A stretch of 64,000 nt of DNA from NCBI GenBank assembly GCA_037389465.1, contig JAZARR010000154.1, positions 186,001 through 250,000 of the forward strand. The letters are read 5' to 3'. Below are positions 25,601 through 36,741 of the stretch, in pieces. The position numbers were made by a program, and so were the translations under genes. Positions within the stretch are counted from its first letter, which is position 1; each line of letters begins with the position of its first letter. The stretch is from Baylisascaris procyonis (lineage: Eukaryota; Nematoda; Chromadorea; Rhabditida; Ascarididae). Below the pieces are notes generated by a model. It worked only from the letters and a program-made list of their open reading frames with translations, was not told the origin of the DNA and did no database searches.

Positions 25601-28361
25601 TCACGAGTTTTCACGATACCCAAATTTTGGTTAAGTACAACCAGACATGCTTTTGAAATTTCCGTTTGCAAAGCTCATTGCGATGGCGTTAGGTCTATGT
25701 GTTAATAGGTTGGCATATCTTTGTTCGTTGGGTAATTCCGGTTTTCCAGCGACGAAATTTGATGACTATAATCTTCACCAATAGATAGCCCTTACACCAA
25801 CTTTGAAGGCCTGTCTGTCAAATTAAGCGAAATCACAGAAACTCGAGAATGCCCAGAAGTTCGCAAACAGTTCAATATTTACGACTCATTGAATCGAAAA
25901 AAGGTATTTAGAATACTTCTGTTAAGGCTTAGGTTAACATATTAATTCAACTGTGTATGCAATAAGAAAGGTGAAAGCGCATATCGTAACTGCCCCATCG
26001 TATGTTTACCTCATCCACTCCGCTTTCCCGTCTCCTGCGCTTCGCGCGAATGAGTTATCACTCATCATTATTGCTGCTTTTTATCACTAAGGATGAAAAC
26101 AATAACGATAGGTTTTTAAGTTAAATGAATGTCCTTGAATTGCAGTTGGCATTTCCGGGTATTTCGAGAAAAATATACGTGATCAACGCACCTTCCGCTC
26201 TTGCACGTGCATTCACTGCTATACGGATGGTATTGTCCAAGGTGAGCAACTCGGAAATTAGCTTCTTCGTTAGTATTTGACGCTAAATAGTGATGCTAAT
26301 GGCTTATGATAAATCTTTACTATCGTATCGTTTAGCCAACGCAAAAATTTGAAGATGACACTGGCGTAGTTTTAAAAAGATAATAATATACTCCCTGAAT
26401 AGCTCAAGATACGACGCCACAATAATTGTGATTAGCATAATTGTTATCAGCATAGATAATATAACTTTGTAACTCTAAAGACAGGTGAATGCGTTGAACT
26501 TTTTGAGTGTGCATATAAAAATCGCTGGGATCTATACCACAAGTTTAGTAAGACGTAATTATCTTCTGAATCATTCTTATGTCAGTTTTATTAGTGAAAG
26601 GTACATGCACTTCGAGGAGATCTGCCACTGCATTTATAGCCTTAGGAATAGGATGTTGTTGAATTTAATGTACCACCTATCTATCCTAGATGCTTTAACT
26701 TATTTGTATTTGTAAAATGTCTTTGCGTACATATTTGTTTGTGTACCTGAATATCTTGTAGTGCTAACTGGAGAACAATTGGAGGTTTGTTTATGAAATT
26801 TGCTCTGTGTAATGCTCGCCTTAGGTTGAATTCTTATGCCGTCTTTCACATTGACAATGTATTGACTTCGAAAGAAGTTATAGACGTTTCAAAGGCGAAA
26901 GAAATTTACTCCCATAGGATTCGGCTTTTTATTTTACGTCAATTGGGTAGTATCATCATAGTGAGTCATATGAATAGTCAAAGCAATTGAATATGCAAGC
27001 ATTTTTGCATTGTGATTAGTTGCAAGCAACTTGCGGAAATGGTTAATAATGTGAACTGCAGCTCACATCTTCTCAACCCCTTTGGCGCACTTCAGCACTT
27101 TTTCGGCGCTATATGTTCTAATTAAAATCGCTATATCATTTACAAGAACAGGTCATGAATTTGCGCATATTTGAAGTCGACCCTTATCTAAATACTTTTA
27201 ATTGTAAATGTGGACGAGTTCTATTCGTCACCGCTTACAGACAACAATGGATACAATCGAGTTTCTTGGCACTAATTGGCAAGAACGCTTGACGATGGAG
27301 TTAGGTAGCAAGAATATACTCCCGTTTTGGGGTGGAGATATGCCTTGTGATCGTCCAACTGGTGGAATAAGGATGGCTGGTCCACTAGCGGATTCTATAA
27401 AGTATATTGCATTTTCATTCACACAGCAATCTGTTACTTAAGCTTCAGCGCAAGTCTATCGGTAACGTTTCTCCTGCTCTGAAAACAGAGAAGGATTCTA
27501 TAACATAAAACTCCGGGTTTCTGAAGCTCTATTAGTTTCAGAGCGATTTTTTAGAAGCTATGAAGTAAAAAATGAAGGTATATTTGTTGGGAAAGTTTTG
27601 ACAAGTATAACTGGGTATGCGACATTTCCGGTTATGAAGACGAGATACTTTATGGTACGAACTGAATTCTCTTCAACCTTATATCCCAGAAGGTGCCGAA
27701 TTCCTATGACTTGAAAATTTTCAGAACAAAGCTCTCCTTGAGAAAAAAGTTGTCTCGGCTGATTGCCTGTTATATTAATATATGTCTCATTAAAAGATTG
27801 ATGAAGGTATACAGTATAGGCTATGTTGTAGAACGAGAAAGTTTTTTTGGAATTCCAAAAACTCTGCAAGAAAATAACAGTTTCTTAGCGTTGCGGTATT
27901 GTTATTGGGCAAAGAAAATCGTGAAACATGTGAAGTTTCGATTTGTCATTTGAATTATTGTTAGATTCAGCTCAATTTGAATATATGGCTTATTAAAAAC
28001 AAAAAAAAAAAAAAAGTAGGAAGAGCCGTTGATAACCTTCAGGCTCAGTGCTGCTGGTCAGTGGCAGTCTCGAAATACGCTGTCGGTATTGAAAATAGCG
28101 GCAAGAAAATCGTCCGTTGTATCAGTTCATAATTTTACCTGTCCCACAAAATTGATGTGGTATTTCGAGTGTGACGGTGGAGACATCGATTTCTGCATTC
28201 GAATTAACAATCACGAGGTCGTTGTTTTTCATCTAATATTCAACCATGTTACCAAATTTAGCGTTATTCACTGCGTCTATCAATTTGATCGGCTGTCTTC
28301 AGGAAACCGTTCTGTTCCTCTTAGCGCTGACGAAGTGGAGAGGCACAATAACTTAATATAA
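22524..28361 (+). CDS. CRAL-TRIO (SEC14) domain protein with GOLD domain, multi-exon
   Basis: SEC14-like proteins bind and move phospholipids or other small lipids between membranes. The GOLD domain usually mediates protein contacts in Golgi and secretory traffic. Visible exons: 22524-22674 (N-terminal helices), 23428-23574, 24466-24616, 25239-25365, 26146-26241, 27241-27401, 27690-27748 and 28043-28361 (GOLD). Family motifs appear in order: ALGASKVDASSI, EYFPG|GFMGYDKDGNVLF, KGQISVLDFDGFGRHVLY, RKIYVINAPSALARAF, and then EFLGTNWQERL...LPFWGGD...GGIRMAG. The GOLD end has LMWYFECDGGDIDFCIRINN. Most junction phases agree. A 10-20-residue piece seems missing between 25365 and 26146, and the 27401/27690 junction is out of phase. 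The gene is unusually intron-rich, with mid-sized introns. Confidence 0.88.
23428..23574 (+). CDS. SEC14/GOLD gene exon 2
   Basis: FEDIIINKLRWTLTTLNALG then KVDASSIMSANDAI, ending AEYFPG at donor CCAG|GTATGT. The acceptor chosen (CATATAAAG at 23427) fits the phase and expected spacing. A better-looking acceptor, CTTTTAG at 23390, would require a different upstream phase, so the 5' edge is uncertain. Confidence 0.75.
24466..24616 (+). CDS. SEC14/GOLD gene exon 3
   Basis: The acceptor CCATTCTAG is followed by GFMGYDKDGNVLFMQPFGRL and HASHELV, with donor TTTG|GTTAGT. This covers the first strands of the CRAL-TRIO lipid pocket. Phase continues cleanly from exon 2 and into 25239. Confidence 0.9.
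24984..25006 (+). other. G-run, potential G-quadruplex in an intron
   Basis: An uninterrupted run of 13 G at 24984-24996, followed by AGGG and AAGGGG, sits in intron 3 of the SEC14/GOLD gene on the sense strand. Runs of three or more G separated by one or two bases satisfy the usual quadruplex pattern. Confidence 0.6.
25239..25365 (+). CDS. SEC14/GOLD gene exon 4
   Basis: The acceptor CTTGTTCACAG is followed by AQEKKSGCRKGQISVLDFDG and FGRHVLYVPGLPML, with donor CTACAG|GTGTCT. This is the central beta strand 'ISVLDFDGF' of the CRAL-TRIO fold. Confidence 0.9.
26146..26241 (+). CDS. SEC14/GOLD gene exon 5 (or 6)
   Basis: The acceptor GAATTGCAG is followed by LAFPGISRKIYVINAPSALA and RAFTAIRMVLSK, with donor AAG|GTGAGC. 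RKIYVINAP is the most conserved CRAL-TRIO motif. The segment that normally precedes it ('...ENYPE') is truncated, which suggests an unfound small exon in 25366-26145. Confidence 0.92.
27241..27401 (+). CDS. SEC14/GOLD gene exon, end of CRAL-TRIO domain
   Basis: The acceptor CCGCTTACAG is followed by TTMDTIEFLGTNWQERLTME, LPFWGGDMPC and [17 protein letters not shown] is the conserved end of the lipid-binding domain. The obvious donor (AA|GTATAT) leaves two bases and does not match the next exon. A later donor (TCT|GTTACT, about 27434) would fit by phase. Confidence 0.85.
28043..28361 (+). CDS. SEC14/GOLD gene exon, GOLD domain
   Basis: The acceptor AACCTTCAG is followed by AAGQWQSRNTLSVLKIAARK and TCPTKLMWYFECDGGDIDFC. 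'LxWxFExxDGDIxFxI' is the GOLD signature. Its phase fits the short exon 27690-27748 (KVPNSYDLKIF...). The C-terminal part after INNHE is less family-like, so an additional small intron or divergence is likely before the stop at 28359-28361. Confidence 0.8.
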
Positions 28362-28585
28362 AGAATATCAACTGGTACTACGTAGATCTCTTAAGTTGGC
28401 TGATCTCAATAGAGCTCATCTTGCAACGTCTTTCACCAAACCAATCAACCAATAATCACAGTCATTGTTGTTTATCGCTTTCACCAATGAGGATTTTAGA
28501 AAACGGTGTTCTTTTATAGTATTGTGTTTTGAATTCTCATGAATTCCATTCCAAAGATCTGAATAACAATTATATAATGCAACAT

Positions 28586-28671
28586 AATTTTTGCTTTTAA
28601 GCAGCAAATGTTACTTACTTTCCGTTCTAATTTTTGCTTTTAAGCAGCAAATGTTACTTACTTTCCGTTCT
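28586..28671. repeat. Perfect tandem duplication, 43-base unit
   Basis: The unit AATTTTTGCTTTTAAGCAGC... is present twice, back to back (28586-28628, 28629-28671), without a mismatch. Confidence 0.97.
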
Positions 28672-28719
28672 CTTTGGGACAAAAAGCATCCAATATGACC
28701 ATTATACTTGTCAAAGTTT

Positions 28720-28777
28720 ACTTATAAAGTTACGATGAGAGCTTTCCTACTTATAAAGTTACGATGAGAGCTTTCCG
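28720..28777. repeat. Tandem duplication, 29-base unit
   Basis: ACTTATAAAGTTACGATGAG... occurs twice in tandem with one difference at the last base. It lies only 48 bases from the 43-base duplication. Confidence 0.97.
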
Positions 28778-28853
28778 CAGTACAGCTACTGTTGGTGAGA
28801 AACGTTCAAATTTGCGATTTTTCGTTCAAATTAAGTCAGAGGAAACTTGTTAT

Positions 28854-29700
28854 TCAAATATTCACGAATTTATATTTCAGCCATAAGAATGTGAGCAATT
28901 TCTTGAAAGCTGTGGATTTACTCTGAACCACCTTCACGATTAAGCTAGAATTACAGTGAACGTCAAATATATCTTGGTAGAAGTGCTCGACTTGTTCCTC
29001 CGATTGCAGTCCCACTTCCTCCTTGAATTTGTCAAGATCATCGTCGAGGACATGAACTTTGAGGGATCTCCTGCAGTCCATATGCCATAGTTCTTCATCT
29101 CCATTAGGTCTACACCAACTCCACACGATTTTCGGCTGTGAAGTTGCTCCATTGAGCTAGAATCACTGTGATTCCGGAGAATTCCTTGGATTAGAGAGCT
29201 TTGTTTATCCGCGATCTGAAGAAAGCTTGGATAGTTTGGAGGGGAACTCTCGAAAGCACTTGAGGAATTGCAACTGCTCAGCTAAATCTTCTGGAACATG
29301 TTTCTAATTTGATGTGCAGTGGATGGCATTACCATATTCCCATGATTCACAGTTGCATCCATTGGCTTTCTGCACAGAGAACTCAGGTCGCTGTGGTTAA
29401 CCCTGGCTATTGTAGTGCCTCAACTACTATTCCAGAGAGACGATAGCAGGGATACTTAGTGAAATCATCTTGTTGACAAATCAAGTGAGCCATCATTTTG
29501 GTGCCTGACGACATTCTAGTCGTGCTCATTGTAATTCAAAGCTTCCAGTTGAACCTGATGCTGCTGAAGTCCTCTTAGAAGTACATAGGGAGCCTGCCGA
29601 ATTATGCCTTACAGACCTCCCAGATGCTTCCACAGGATACCTTTTATCTCATTCCTCGGCATAATGGTCGTAGACAGAGCAGTGTTTCTGTTGGATGTTT
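28854..29700 (-). pseudogene. Decayed coding relic, unrecognised
   Basis: The minus strand keeps protein-like runs in shifting frames: DATVNHGNMVMPSTAHQIRN, then SSPPNYPSFLQIADKQSSLI, then ILRNHSDSSSMEQLHSRKSC. The frame 28854-29126 has KVHVLDDDLDKFKEEVGLQS. Stops and frameshifts interrupt it throughout. It resembles the Gln/Ser/Asn-rich portion of a regulatory protein or a retroelement ORF. No diagnostic domain was seen. Confidence 0.4.
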
Positions 29701-31609
29701 GCAGCATTCTGATGCCTTTAACTATCAATTCGATTCATAGGTAATCTTTTGAAAAAATGATCGCAAAAACATAGGAGATAGGAGATAATAGCTATTTTCT
29801 GTGCTCTCAGGCAGAGGGAACTATGGAATAAAAGTAACTCCTCAGGAATGAAGGAAAACAATATTTGTTCCATAGAATTATAGAAGTGTACTTTTGAGCT
29901 GTGGATGGGTACTGTAGAATTGAGGATCTTCGGCTTCTACAATAGGTCGTACAGAATATAGCTAAATATAGAAACTCCTCTACAGCAGCATTCAATGTTT
30001 TGCGCTCATTCATGTCTTGTTGTTAGCTTCTTTGATCTGTTTCTTTACTAGCAGATCAACGACCTCATCGACGTAGTGATTTATGAAGTTAAACTTTTGA
30101 AACAGACATAAAATAAAAGCATATTTTCTAAAAATTTCGCTGCAAAATTCCGTTGTAAGGTATGTCTAAAGAGCACAAAAAATTTGAGTCGTCAAGTCGA
30201 ACTTGCTTACTATAGTAAGGGGCAGACTGCCTTTTATATTCAAAATGCATATTCGAGCCTATTAGTCTCACCAAATTTTATAACCCTTCTTTCAGTAGTT
30301 TCCAGCCGAAATTACCCGGCAGACGGACAACAGCACAAGTACTCACTTATATTTAGACATATAATTATCATGATGCGCTTCAATAATTAAATATATAGAA
30401 TAGTGATATGAGACGCTTTGCTCGTTCAGGTAACGTATATTCAGAGGAGTGATGTAATCTTTGATATATCAGCACACAACTAATCTTGAGCACATCCATT
30501 TAATAAAATCGAGTGAGGTTGTCGACGATTATTCGGTATCTCTACTGTGACTACGAATATGTGACGAGTATTTTGCTTGTCTTTTTGAGGGATCACTTAG
30601 GGAAAAAACCTGAAATTAGATTCTCAGAGGGCGATCATATTTCGACAGTTTGATCTTGATGGTCTTCTGAATCACCTCACAGACGACGACCGTTGAGCTA
30701 TCCTCCTGCTCCTCCCTCACACAATTAAGTCTCGTAACAGTCCTTTTCTTTCTTCCCCATCTCTTCCTTCGCAACACCTGCCAGTAGCTTATACTGCTAG
30801 GGTTTCAGAATATCTTGCCGGCTATAGATGATATTGAGTGTTAATCCGGCGTATTGAGAGGATTATTTTTAACAACTGTCTGGAATTCTCTCACGACCTA
30901 TTTGAACTTTTTATAGGTTTTTCCACGATTCCGATTAAACACCTTATGTTTCCCGGAGTTCGGTGAATTAATTTGTATGGATCCAGGGACGTATGAAGTA
31001 TGTTTTGGTAATAAACATACGAGGTTTTGGAATAAAACAATTTTTTATCGAATCGAACTGAAGGAAATCGAATCGAGTAGAGACGGATGAAGAATTGCTT
31101 TTTTTAGTTTGCCAGCTGATTTCCGATTGTATTTATGTTTTCAGCATGACTTTATTGAAATGTTTGTTCTATTTAATTCGAAAAAGCGTAATGTTACTTC
31201 GTGTTATATGCATAAAGAGTGTGTAAAAAAGTTATTTGAAAAGTTTAATCGATTCTTAACATTACTGTGAAATAACGATTAATAAATTATCTCTGATTGA
31301 ATAAAACAAAATATTCTATTGTTCAGCACTAAATACGGTATTAAAAATATTGCTTTTATCATTGACGGAATTCTTCATTCAGTGGTTTCATTGCTTTTGA
31401 TCATTCATTTTAAAGTACAAATGCTAATTCGTTCCCCAAATTAATTCCCTTCAGAAAGCGCGATATATGGTGCCATTTCAACAGCGTTTGTTGCTCGACG
31501 ATCGTCCATTTCTAATATTCGTTCATTACGGAACGATCAAGTATTTGAAATTTTTGGACCTCAATAAACATCAGTTTATTCGGCTTGTGAGCGACACATT
31601 CGTGTCCAA
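29701..31609. other. Non-coding stretch
   Basis: No supported exon, RNA gene or repeat on either strand. Confidence 0.4.
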
Positions 31610-32288
31610 ATTTTAAATGTGGAGCAACTTCATGTTAGCAGCAAGATGTGACATGGAGTGAGGCAGAGAGTCGTAGCTTTGGCCATGGCCTCATTTGCCT
31701 TACACAGGTCACGCTTTACAAGTACAGGTCAGAGGAGCCTACGTTTCTTGAATAGAGTTTAGAAATTCGATTTTACTGTTTAAGGTCAAAATTCAAGTCC
31801 TTTGTCTTTCTCTTACTTCTATTGGTTCGGACAGAATAACAGCGAAATGGGCACTGAGTAAAATAAAATACTGCTTAAAATGTAGTTGCATTACCACATC
31901 GCAGCTCCCGAATAGCTCAACGAAACAGATTGTCAGGAGGCAATTTTTCCAATTGGCTGGGAGCTGAAAAATCCGAGTAGCGTTGGTATATGTGGGAGGA
32001 GGTTATTCTATAAAATCGATAACAATTTTCAAAAATTATTACATTTATTTTCACTTCACGATATTTTCTTTTTATATCAAACATCCAAATGCTTCATAAT
32101 ATTTTATATCAAAAACCCCAAGTGAGAGGTCCAAAAAATGATTTCTTTCATGATATTTTCACGAGTCCATAGGAGTCCAAAAAAAACGAAAAAAGCTGGT
32201 TTCTTCCCGAAGCGTCTGTGTGTGACAAACTGAAAATGCGGCTTAATACATGGTGTGACAATGCAAGTTTTTGTCCAAAAATTTAGCT
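31610..32288 (+). repeat. Dispersed repeat copy 1, split by a 437-base insertion
   Basis: Two blocks (31610-31680 and 32118-32288) match, in order and inverted orientation, the continuous copy at 42261-42505. Shared words include AGATGTGACATGGAGTGAGG, TCATGATATTTTCACG and TTTTGTCCAAAAATTTAGCT. The spacer between the blocks is about 437 bases here and about 10 bases in the other copy, so this copy carries an insertion. Confidence 0.85.
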
Positions 32289-32611
32289 GAAGAAAGTAGA
32301 AATAACACGATTCACTTACACAACGCCGATGACGTTTGCATTTTCCTCAGAGATTTATATGAGCAAAGCAATCGTAAATGTTATATATTTTATTATGGTA
32401 AATAAGAGTAAGAGCATCAGGCATGAAATCAGTTTTCCGTGTAAATTGTACGTAATCCATAGAAATGCATTCAAAACTACTTAAAATATTCAGACAAATA
32501 AAAACGCTATAAATTTCATATGCAATTCCCTGAACTCAGGTACCAAATTTTTAAATATTACCAAATATTAATTATAGCCGTATATTTAACAATAGCACCA
32601 TCAAATATGAG

Positions 32612-34293
32612 TTGATGCAAATAATTCATGATGTCCCTAAATTGCAAATAACGTCTTCTTGCGATAAAGTAATTGGCAGGTATCTTTGTAATTGTAATAA
32701 AGCAATAAACATTTTAAACCAACATCTGGAAGCTCTGTATGGGTTTTGCAAAATAATTCACAATTCATCTACCAACCTTTACAGCACCAGTTTACAGGTA
32801 ATTTGGATATACTTAATTCTAGAGGTCTCAAAAACGTCTTCGAGAAAGGCAACCAAGTTTAGACCCCTCAGAATAAGCATCCTCTCCGCATAACAGAGGA
32901 TGCTGAACAGTCTTTAAACAAGTTAATTTTGCAAATTGCCCGAAATGAGCATATTAGTATAGATAATTTTGAAACTTTCCGATAGTTGATTATAAGCCAC
33001 ATTAAAAGAATTTTCACTAACAAATTTTACGAACACACGCAATAGTTTAAACTACAGTAAGAACAGGCTATTGACGAGTATACAATCTAAGTTTATTATT
33101 GCACCCACGGATAAAGCATCCAATAACTGTACATTTGTATGTAAAAACTTTTAAATCCAAAGTTTATGCAAGGGACTTGGAATTGGAAATGACATAATTA
33201 CTGATGACGATACTTATAAATATGTTGAAAACAAACCGTCGCACATTTGTTAGCAAACATTCTAAATTTTTCTAAAATTATTTCATTCATGTTAAGGAGG
33301 TAACAGAATGTTACCCAAGTTGTTTGCTATTCCTTAGCTAAATAAAAATCCCTACAAGCTTAGGTATATAGCGGGAGCTAATAAAAGCTCGCTTAAACCC
33401 TTATCTTGTATGCTATACCGCATCTTACAATTTCTTCAAAACCATCTGCGTAATTACTGCAATATAGCAGTTCAAAGAAGCGGCGTTAGTTGTTACTGCA
33501 GTGTAAATACGCTTTGCATATAATTAATAAATATAGTATGCACATAAAAACGGTTTTGGCTGCTGATTCCTTCACTTTATTTACAGCACTACGCCACGAT
33601 GTTATCGTTAGAGCAATGGAATATTTAATACACGGTTACTATAATAATTCTAAAAATAGCCTATCTGATAGTATGTGCTGATAACATCTTGCTTTACACA
33701 GACAATTACGAATTCAAGAGGCATCCTCCTGCCCTATGTAAGGCACAAATCATGAAAATAATTGAATTTTTATTCAGTAAAAATTATGTTACTTTTGCTG
33801 GCGTCATTTTCATGCAAACCAAAAGAGTGCCCATGGGAGGAACTGACAGTCACGATATAGCTGATCTCACCCTATCTATTATGGAATATCAATATGCCAA
33901 GATTTCACCTTTCAAGGCTATTTGCTGTAGATATGCTGATGACCTTCTTATGTTCAATACTGATCAATTTCAGAGTATTGCTAAATTAATTTATGGAGAC
34001 TCATACAGATTGAGATCACATACGAAGGTAGCACAGCTAACTTTATGGACTTAAACATACATATTACCTCTAATGGTGTCTTCTCATGTGTCTACAATAA
34101 GATGGATCAATTTATTTTCTCAGTAAACAAATGCACTCAGTTGTACAGTAACACTCCATTTTTCATAAACAAAAACCAAACAGTTTCTCAAATTTATAGA
34201 TTTCGTAAACTATGCTCGCTTAAGGCGATTTCATTAATAAATGTAAAGGACTGCTTAAAAACTGTAACGACAAATGCCTTAATGTTACACTAA
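32612..34293 (+). mobile_element. Dead Penelope-like reverse transcriptase element (fragment)
   Basis: Reverse transcriptase motifs appear in order, broken by stops and frame changes. PTDKASNNCTFVCKN lies at about 33100-33150. LRYIAGANKSSLKPL lies at about 33360-33400. VPMGGTDSHDIADLTLSIME is at about 33830-33890 and CCRYADDLLMFN, the YADD catalytic box, at about 33930-33965. LRSHTKVAQLTLW|MDLNIHI then follows, with a frameshift at about 34045. 'RYIAG..kxSxKPL', 'PMG...aDLxLxxxE' and 'LDLxIxI' after the YADD box are typical of Penelope-like elements rather than LTR or LINE RTs. No GIY-YIG endonuclease end was found. Several in-frame stops make it inactive. Confidence 0.72.
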
Positions 34294-34486
34294 TAGGAAA
34301 ATGTTTATACAGAGCTTTAATTAGCAAACTAGAACTAGTGTATGAGTTCATTTATCCTAATGAATAGGGTATCAAAAGTTTGATTAACGAAATCCTTTAC
34401 GGACTTTAGTTTTACCGCTTATTGACCACTCATATTGCATTGATCGTTTTTATTTGCGCAACCTTTGTTGTATCTGAACGGCAATT

Positions 34487-34640
34487 TATTGTGTCGGCAG
34501 CGATGACGTGAAAAGGGAGGCCGAGTATGGAACGTGAAGCACGCGGAGATAGTAGAAACAGTTTATTTGGGAGTATATCGGCTCCCAAGACGAGTATAAC
34601 AACAAGGGCGAGCGGGGACGGGGAGAGCTTGTGGTGATTG
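34487..34640 (-). mobile_element. LTR fragment related to the 16.7 kb solo LTR
   Basis: On the minus strand it ends GCCGACACAATA. It shares CACGCGGAGATAGTAGAAAC and AGTTTATTT (AATAAA on the minus strand) with the LTR at 16744-17118. Homology ceases near 34640, where inverted-repeat sequence begins. Confidence 0.65.
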
Positions 34641-34647
34641 CAGTCGG

Positions 34648-35240
34648 GAAGAATGTTTATTGAGATAAAGACGCTTCTTATATAGTGGCAATAATATGCA
34701 TATTACAATCAGAATTAAGGCGATATTAACATTTCATTTAATATGGGTATGCAAAATAGTCACAATAAGGACAAAATAAGTACATTCACTGAAACAATAT
34801 TTCATTTCTTTTCCTTTCTTTGAATTAAACATTTCTTTGAATAACATTTCTTTGAAGTCGATTAATGACAACAGCAATACGTTCAAACATTTGCAATCAT
34901 TTAGGCTATCATTACAATAACATAGATTTTGCATCATTCACATGTAAACAATTTGAAGGTGAATCACAGGATTGGGTAGTGTTTGCGACTATTTTGCATA
35001 CCCACATTAAATGAAATATTGTTGTCGCCTTAATTTTGATTATAATATGCAAATTATTGGTACTATATAAGCAGCGTCTTTGTCTCAATAAACATTCTTC
35101 CCGACTAAATTCGCCGCAACTTCTTTCTTCCCCCTCCCCTGTCCCCCCGGAATGTCGCAAACGCGAACCAATCCTGTGATTCACCTTCAAACTGTTTACA
35201 TGTGAACGATGCAAAATCTAGGCTATTGTAATGATAGTCC
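34648..35240. repeat. Nested inverted repeats (foldback element)
   Basis: Segment A (34648-34765) returns as its reverse complement at about 34985-35104. Segment B (about 34901-34988) returns reverse-complemented at about 35150-35240. B and B' bracket about 330 bases with roughly 85-base terminal inverted repeats. A-prime carries TATATAAG and AATAAA, like a short LTR promoter and poly(A) signal. The order A-x-B-A'-y-B' cannot be explained by one insertion. Confidence 0.8.
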
Positions 35241-35249
35241 AGATGATGA

Positions 35250-35626
35250 CGACGTGAAGAGGGAGGCCGAGTATGGAACATCAAGCTCGCGGAGATAGTA
35301 GAAACAGTTTATTTGGAATTATATCGGCTCCCAAGACGAGTGTAACAACAAGAGCGAACGGGGACGGGGAGAGCTGACCAGTAGGGTCCGGCGATTAAGA
35401 CTAATGACTTGATAAGATGAATAAAGAAGATTGACTTTGACAGGCTGAGAACCGACTTATATAGGCCTCAGATATCACCTGGAGTAGCACTAGAGTACAT
35501 AAGTCGATCAGTGGCATTATGTGAAGAACAATAAACGAGAATCGACCATAAGAGTAAATGTGACCGCTGCGATGATAGGTAAATAAGCAGATATCTTGGA
35601 TTGGCTTTTCAGCGTCATACCCAACA
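35250..35626 (-). mobile_element. Second LTR copy, nearly complete
   Basis: It runs from TGTTGGGTATGACGC (minus strand, starting at 35626) through TATATAAG and AATAAA to the GGAGATAGTAGAAAC end. It shares the same blocks and spacing as the LTR at 16744-17118, with many substitutions, so it is an older copy. Its outer end near 35250 diverges from the consensus. Confidence 0.7.
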
Positions 35627-36741
35627 ACCTTAAAAGGCGATTATTTGAGAGAGTTATTTCTATAGTTCATTATGCTATCACTTCGTAGTACGATGGCTTT
35701 GGCCATGTATATCAAGATTACCGCTCTCCAATACTTTAGTTGCAATGCTGCAACACTGCCTTTATGGATGTTCAGTGCACAAAATGTTTCAACGGAAAAT
35801 TTATTTACGTCACTTTACATCATAATATTATATTATCCCATCGGTTCTGTACTCAGTCTTCCACCCATGCATTTATATCACCAACGAAACTTCAATTTCT
35901 ATACTAGTATTAGCATTTTCTTCCAGTATTTTTTCATTAGTATTCCTTCCTCACAAATTTTATTGAACTTCAGATGTTGTCCATATTGTGGGTTATTTCG
36001 ACAGATCTACTATTAAGCATAGATCAGATAAATATTGCTCTACTTGTGTTACCATTATGAGTCGATGCCGTCAACATCTACACTTAGATTTATCGATTAG
36101 CAGTTGTCATCACTTGTGTTGTTGATAGCACACCGTCCGGCTATGTGGCTTAATATTTACGAACTTTTAGCTTAGCATTCACTCTATGCATAACTTTGTA
36201 ACTAAATTCTAAATGTGCTATAGTTTTTATACTCGCTCTTCTATTACGCCATTCCTAAGCTTTGGTTTTCCTTTATTGTTGCCCCTTCCCACATTTTAGC
36301 ATATCTGTCCATTTTTCATTTTAATATAGCTCTTAACGACAATTTTTGTCATAGGCATCACCAATATATTTATTTTACTCAAAATCTTTTAACTTCCTTT
36401 AGTCGATTTTATTAACGCTACTTCACTATCTTGTTGTGCGGTTCTACTATTTAACACTCGATTTTATATCACCGAGAACTCTCCCTAGGTATGCTATTAT
36501 TTATTTCTCAAGGTATTGTAATTCGGTTACAAAAATTGGACTATAATACTTCAAAGTTTATGGCAGTTATATGTTAGCCCATAGGTACGTCTATATATGG
36601 TATGTGCAGTTGAAGTTTTATTAGTACTGAGTGTAATACGTCTTTGCCGCACTATAGTGCATAACGCCGTATTACCGTCTTTCAGGCGTAACTTTCTTTA
36701 CTTGGTTCCTTGGGTGAAAGTCCTACTTGTAGACCAAAAAA
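35627..36741. other. Non-coding stretch
   Basis: A 114-codon plus frame (35672-36016) has hydrophobic, low-information composition and no splice support. Nothing else was recognised. Confidence 0.35.

Noticed and set aside
35672..36016. 114-codon hydrophobic frame
   Set aside because: Low-complexity Ile/Tyr/Phe/Ser translation of AT-rich DNA, no splice or homology evidence.
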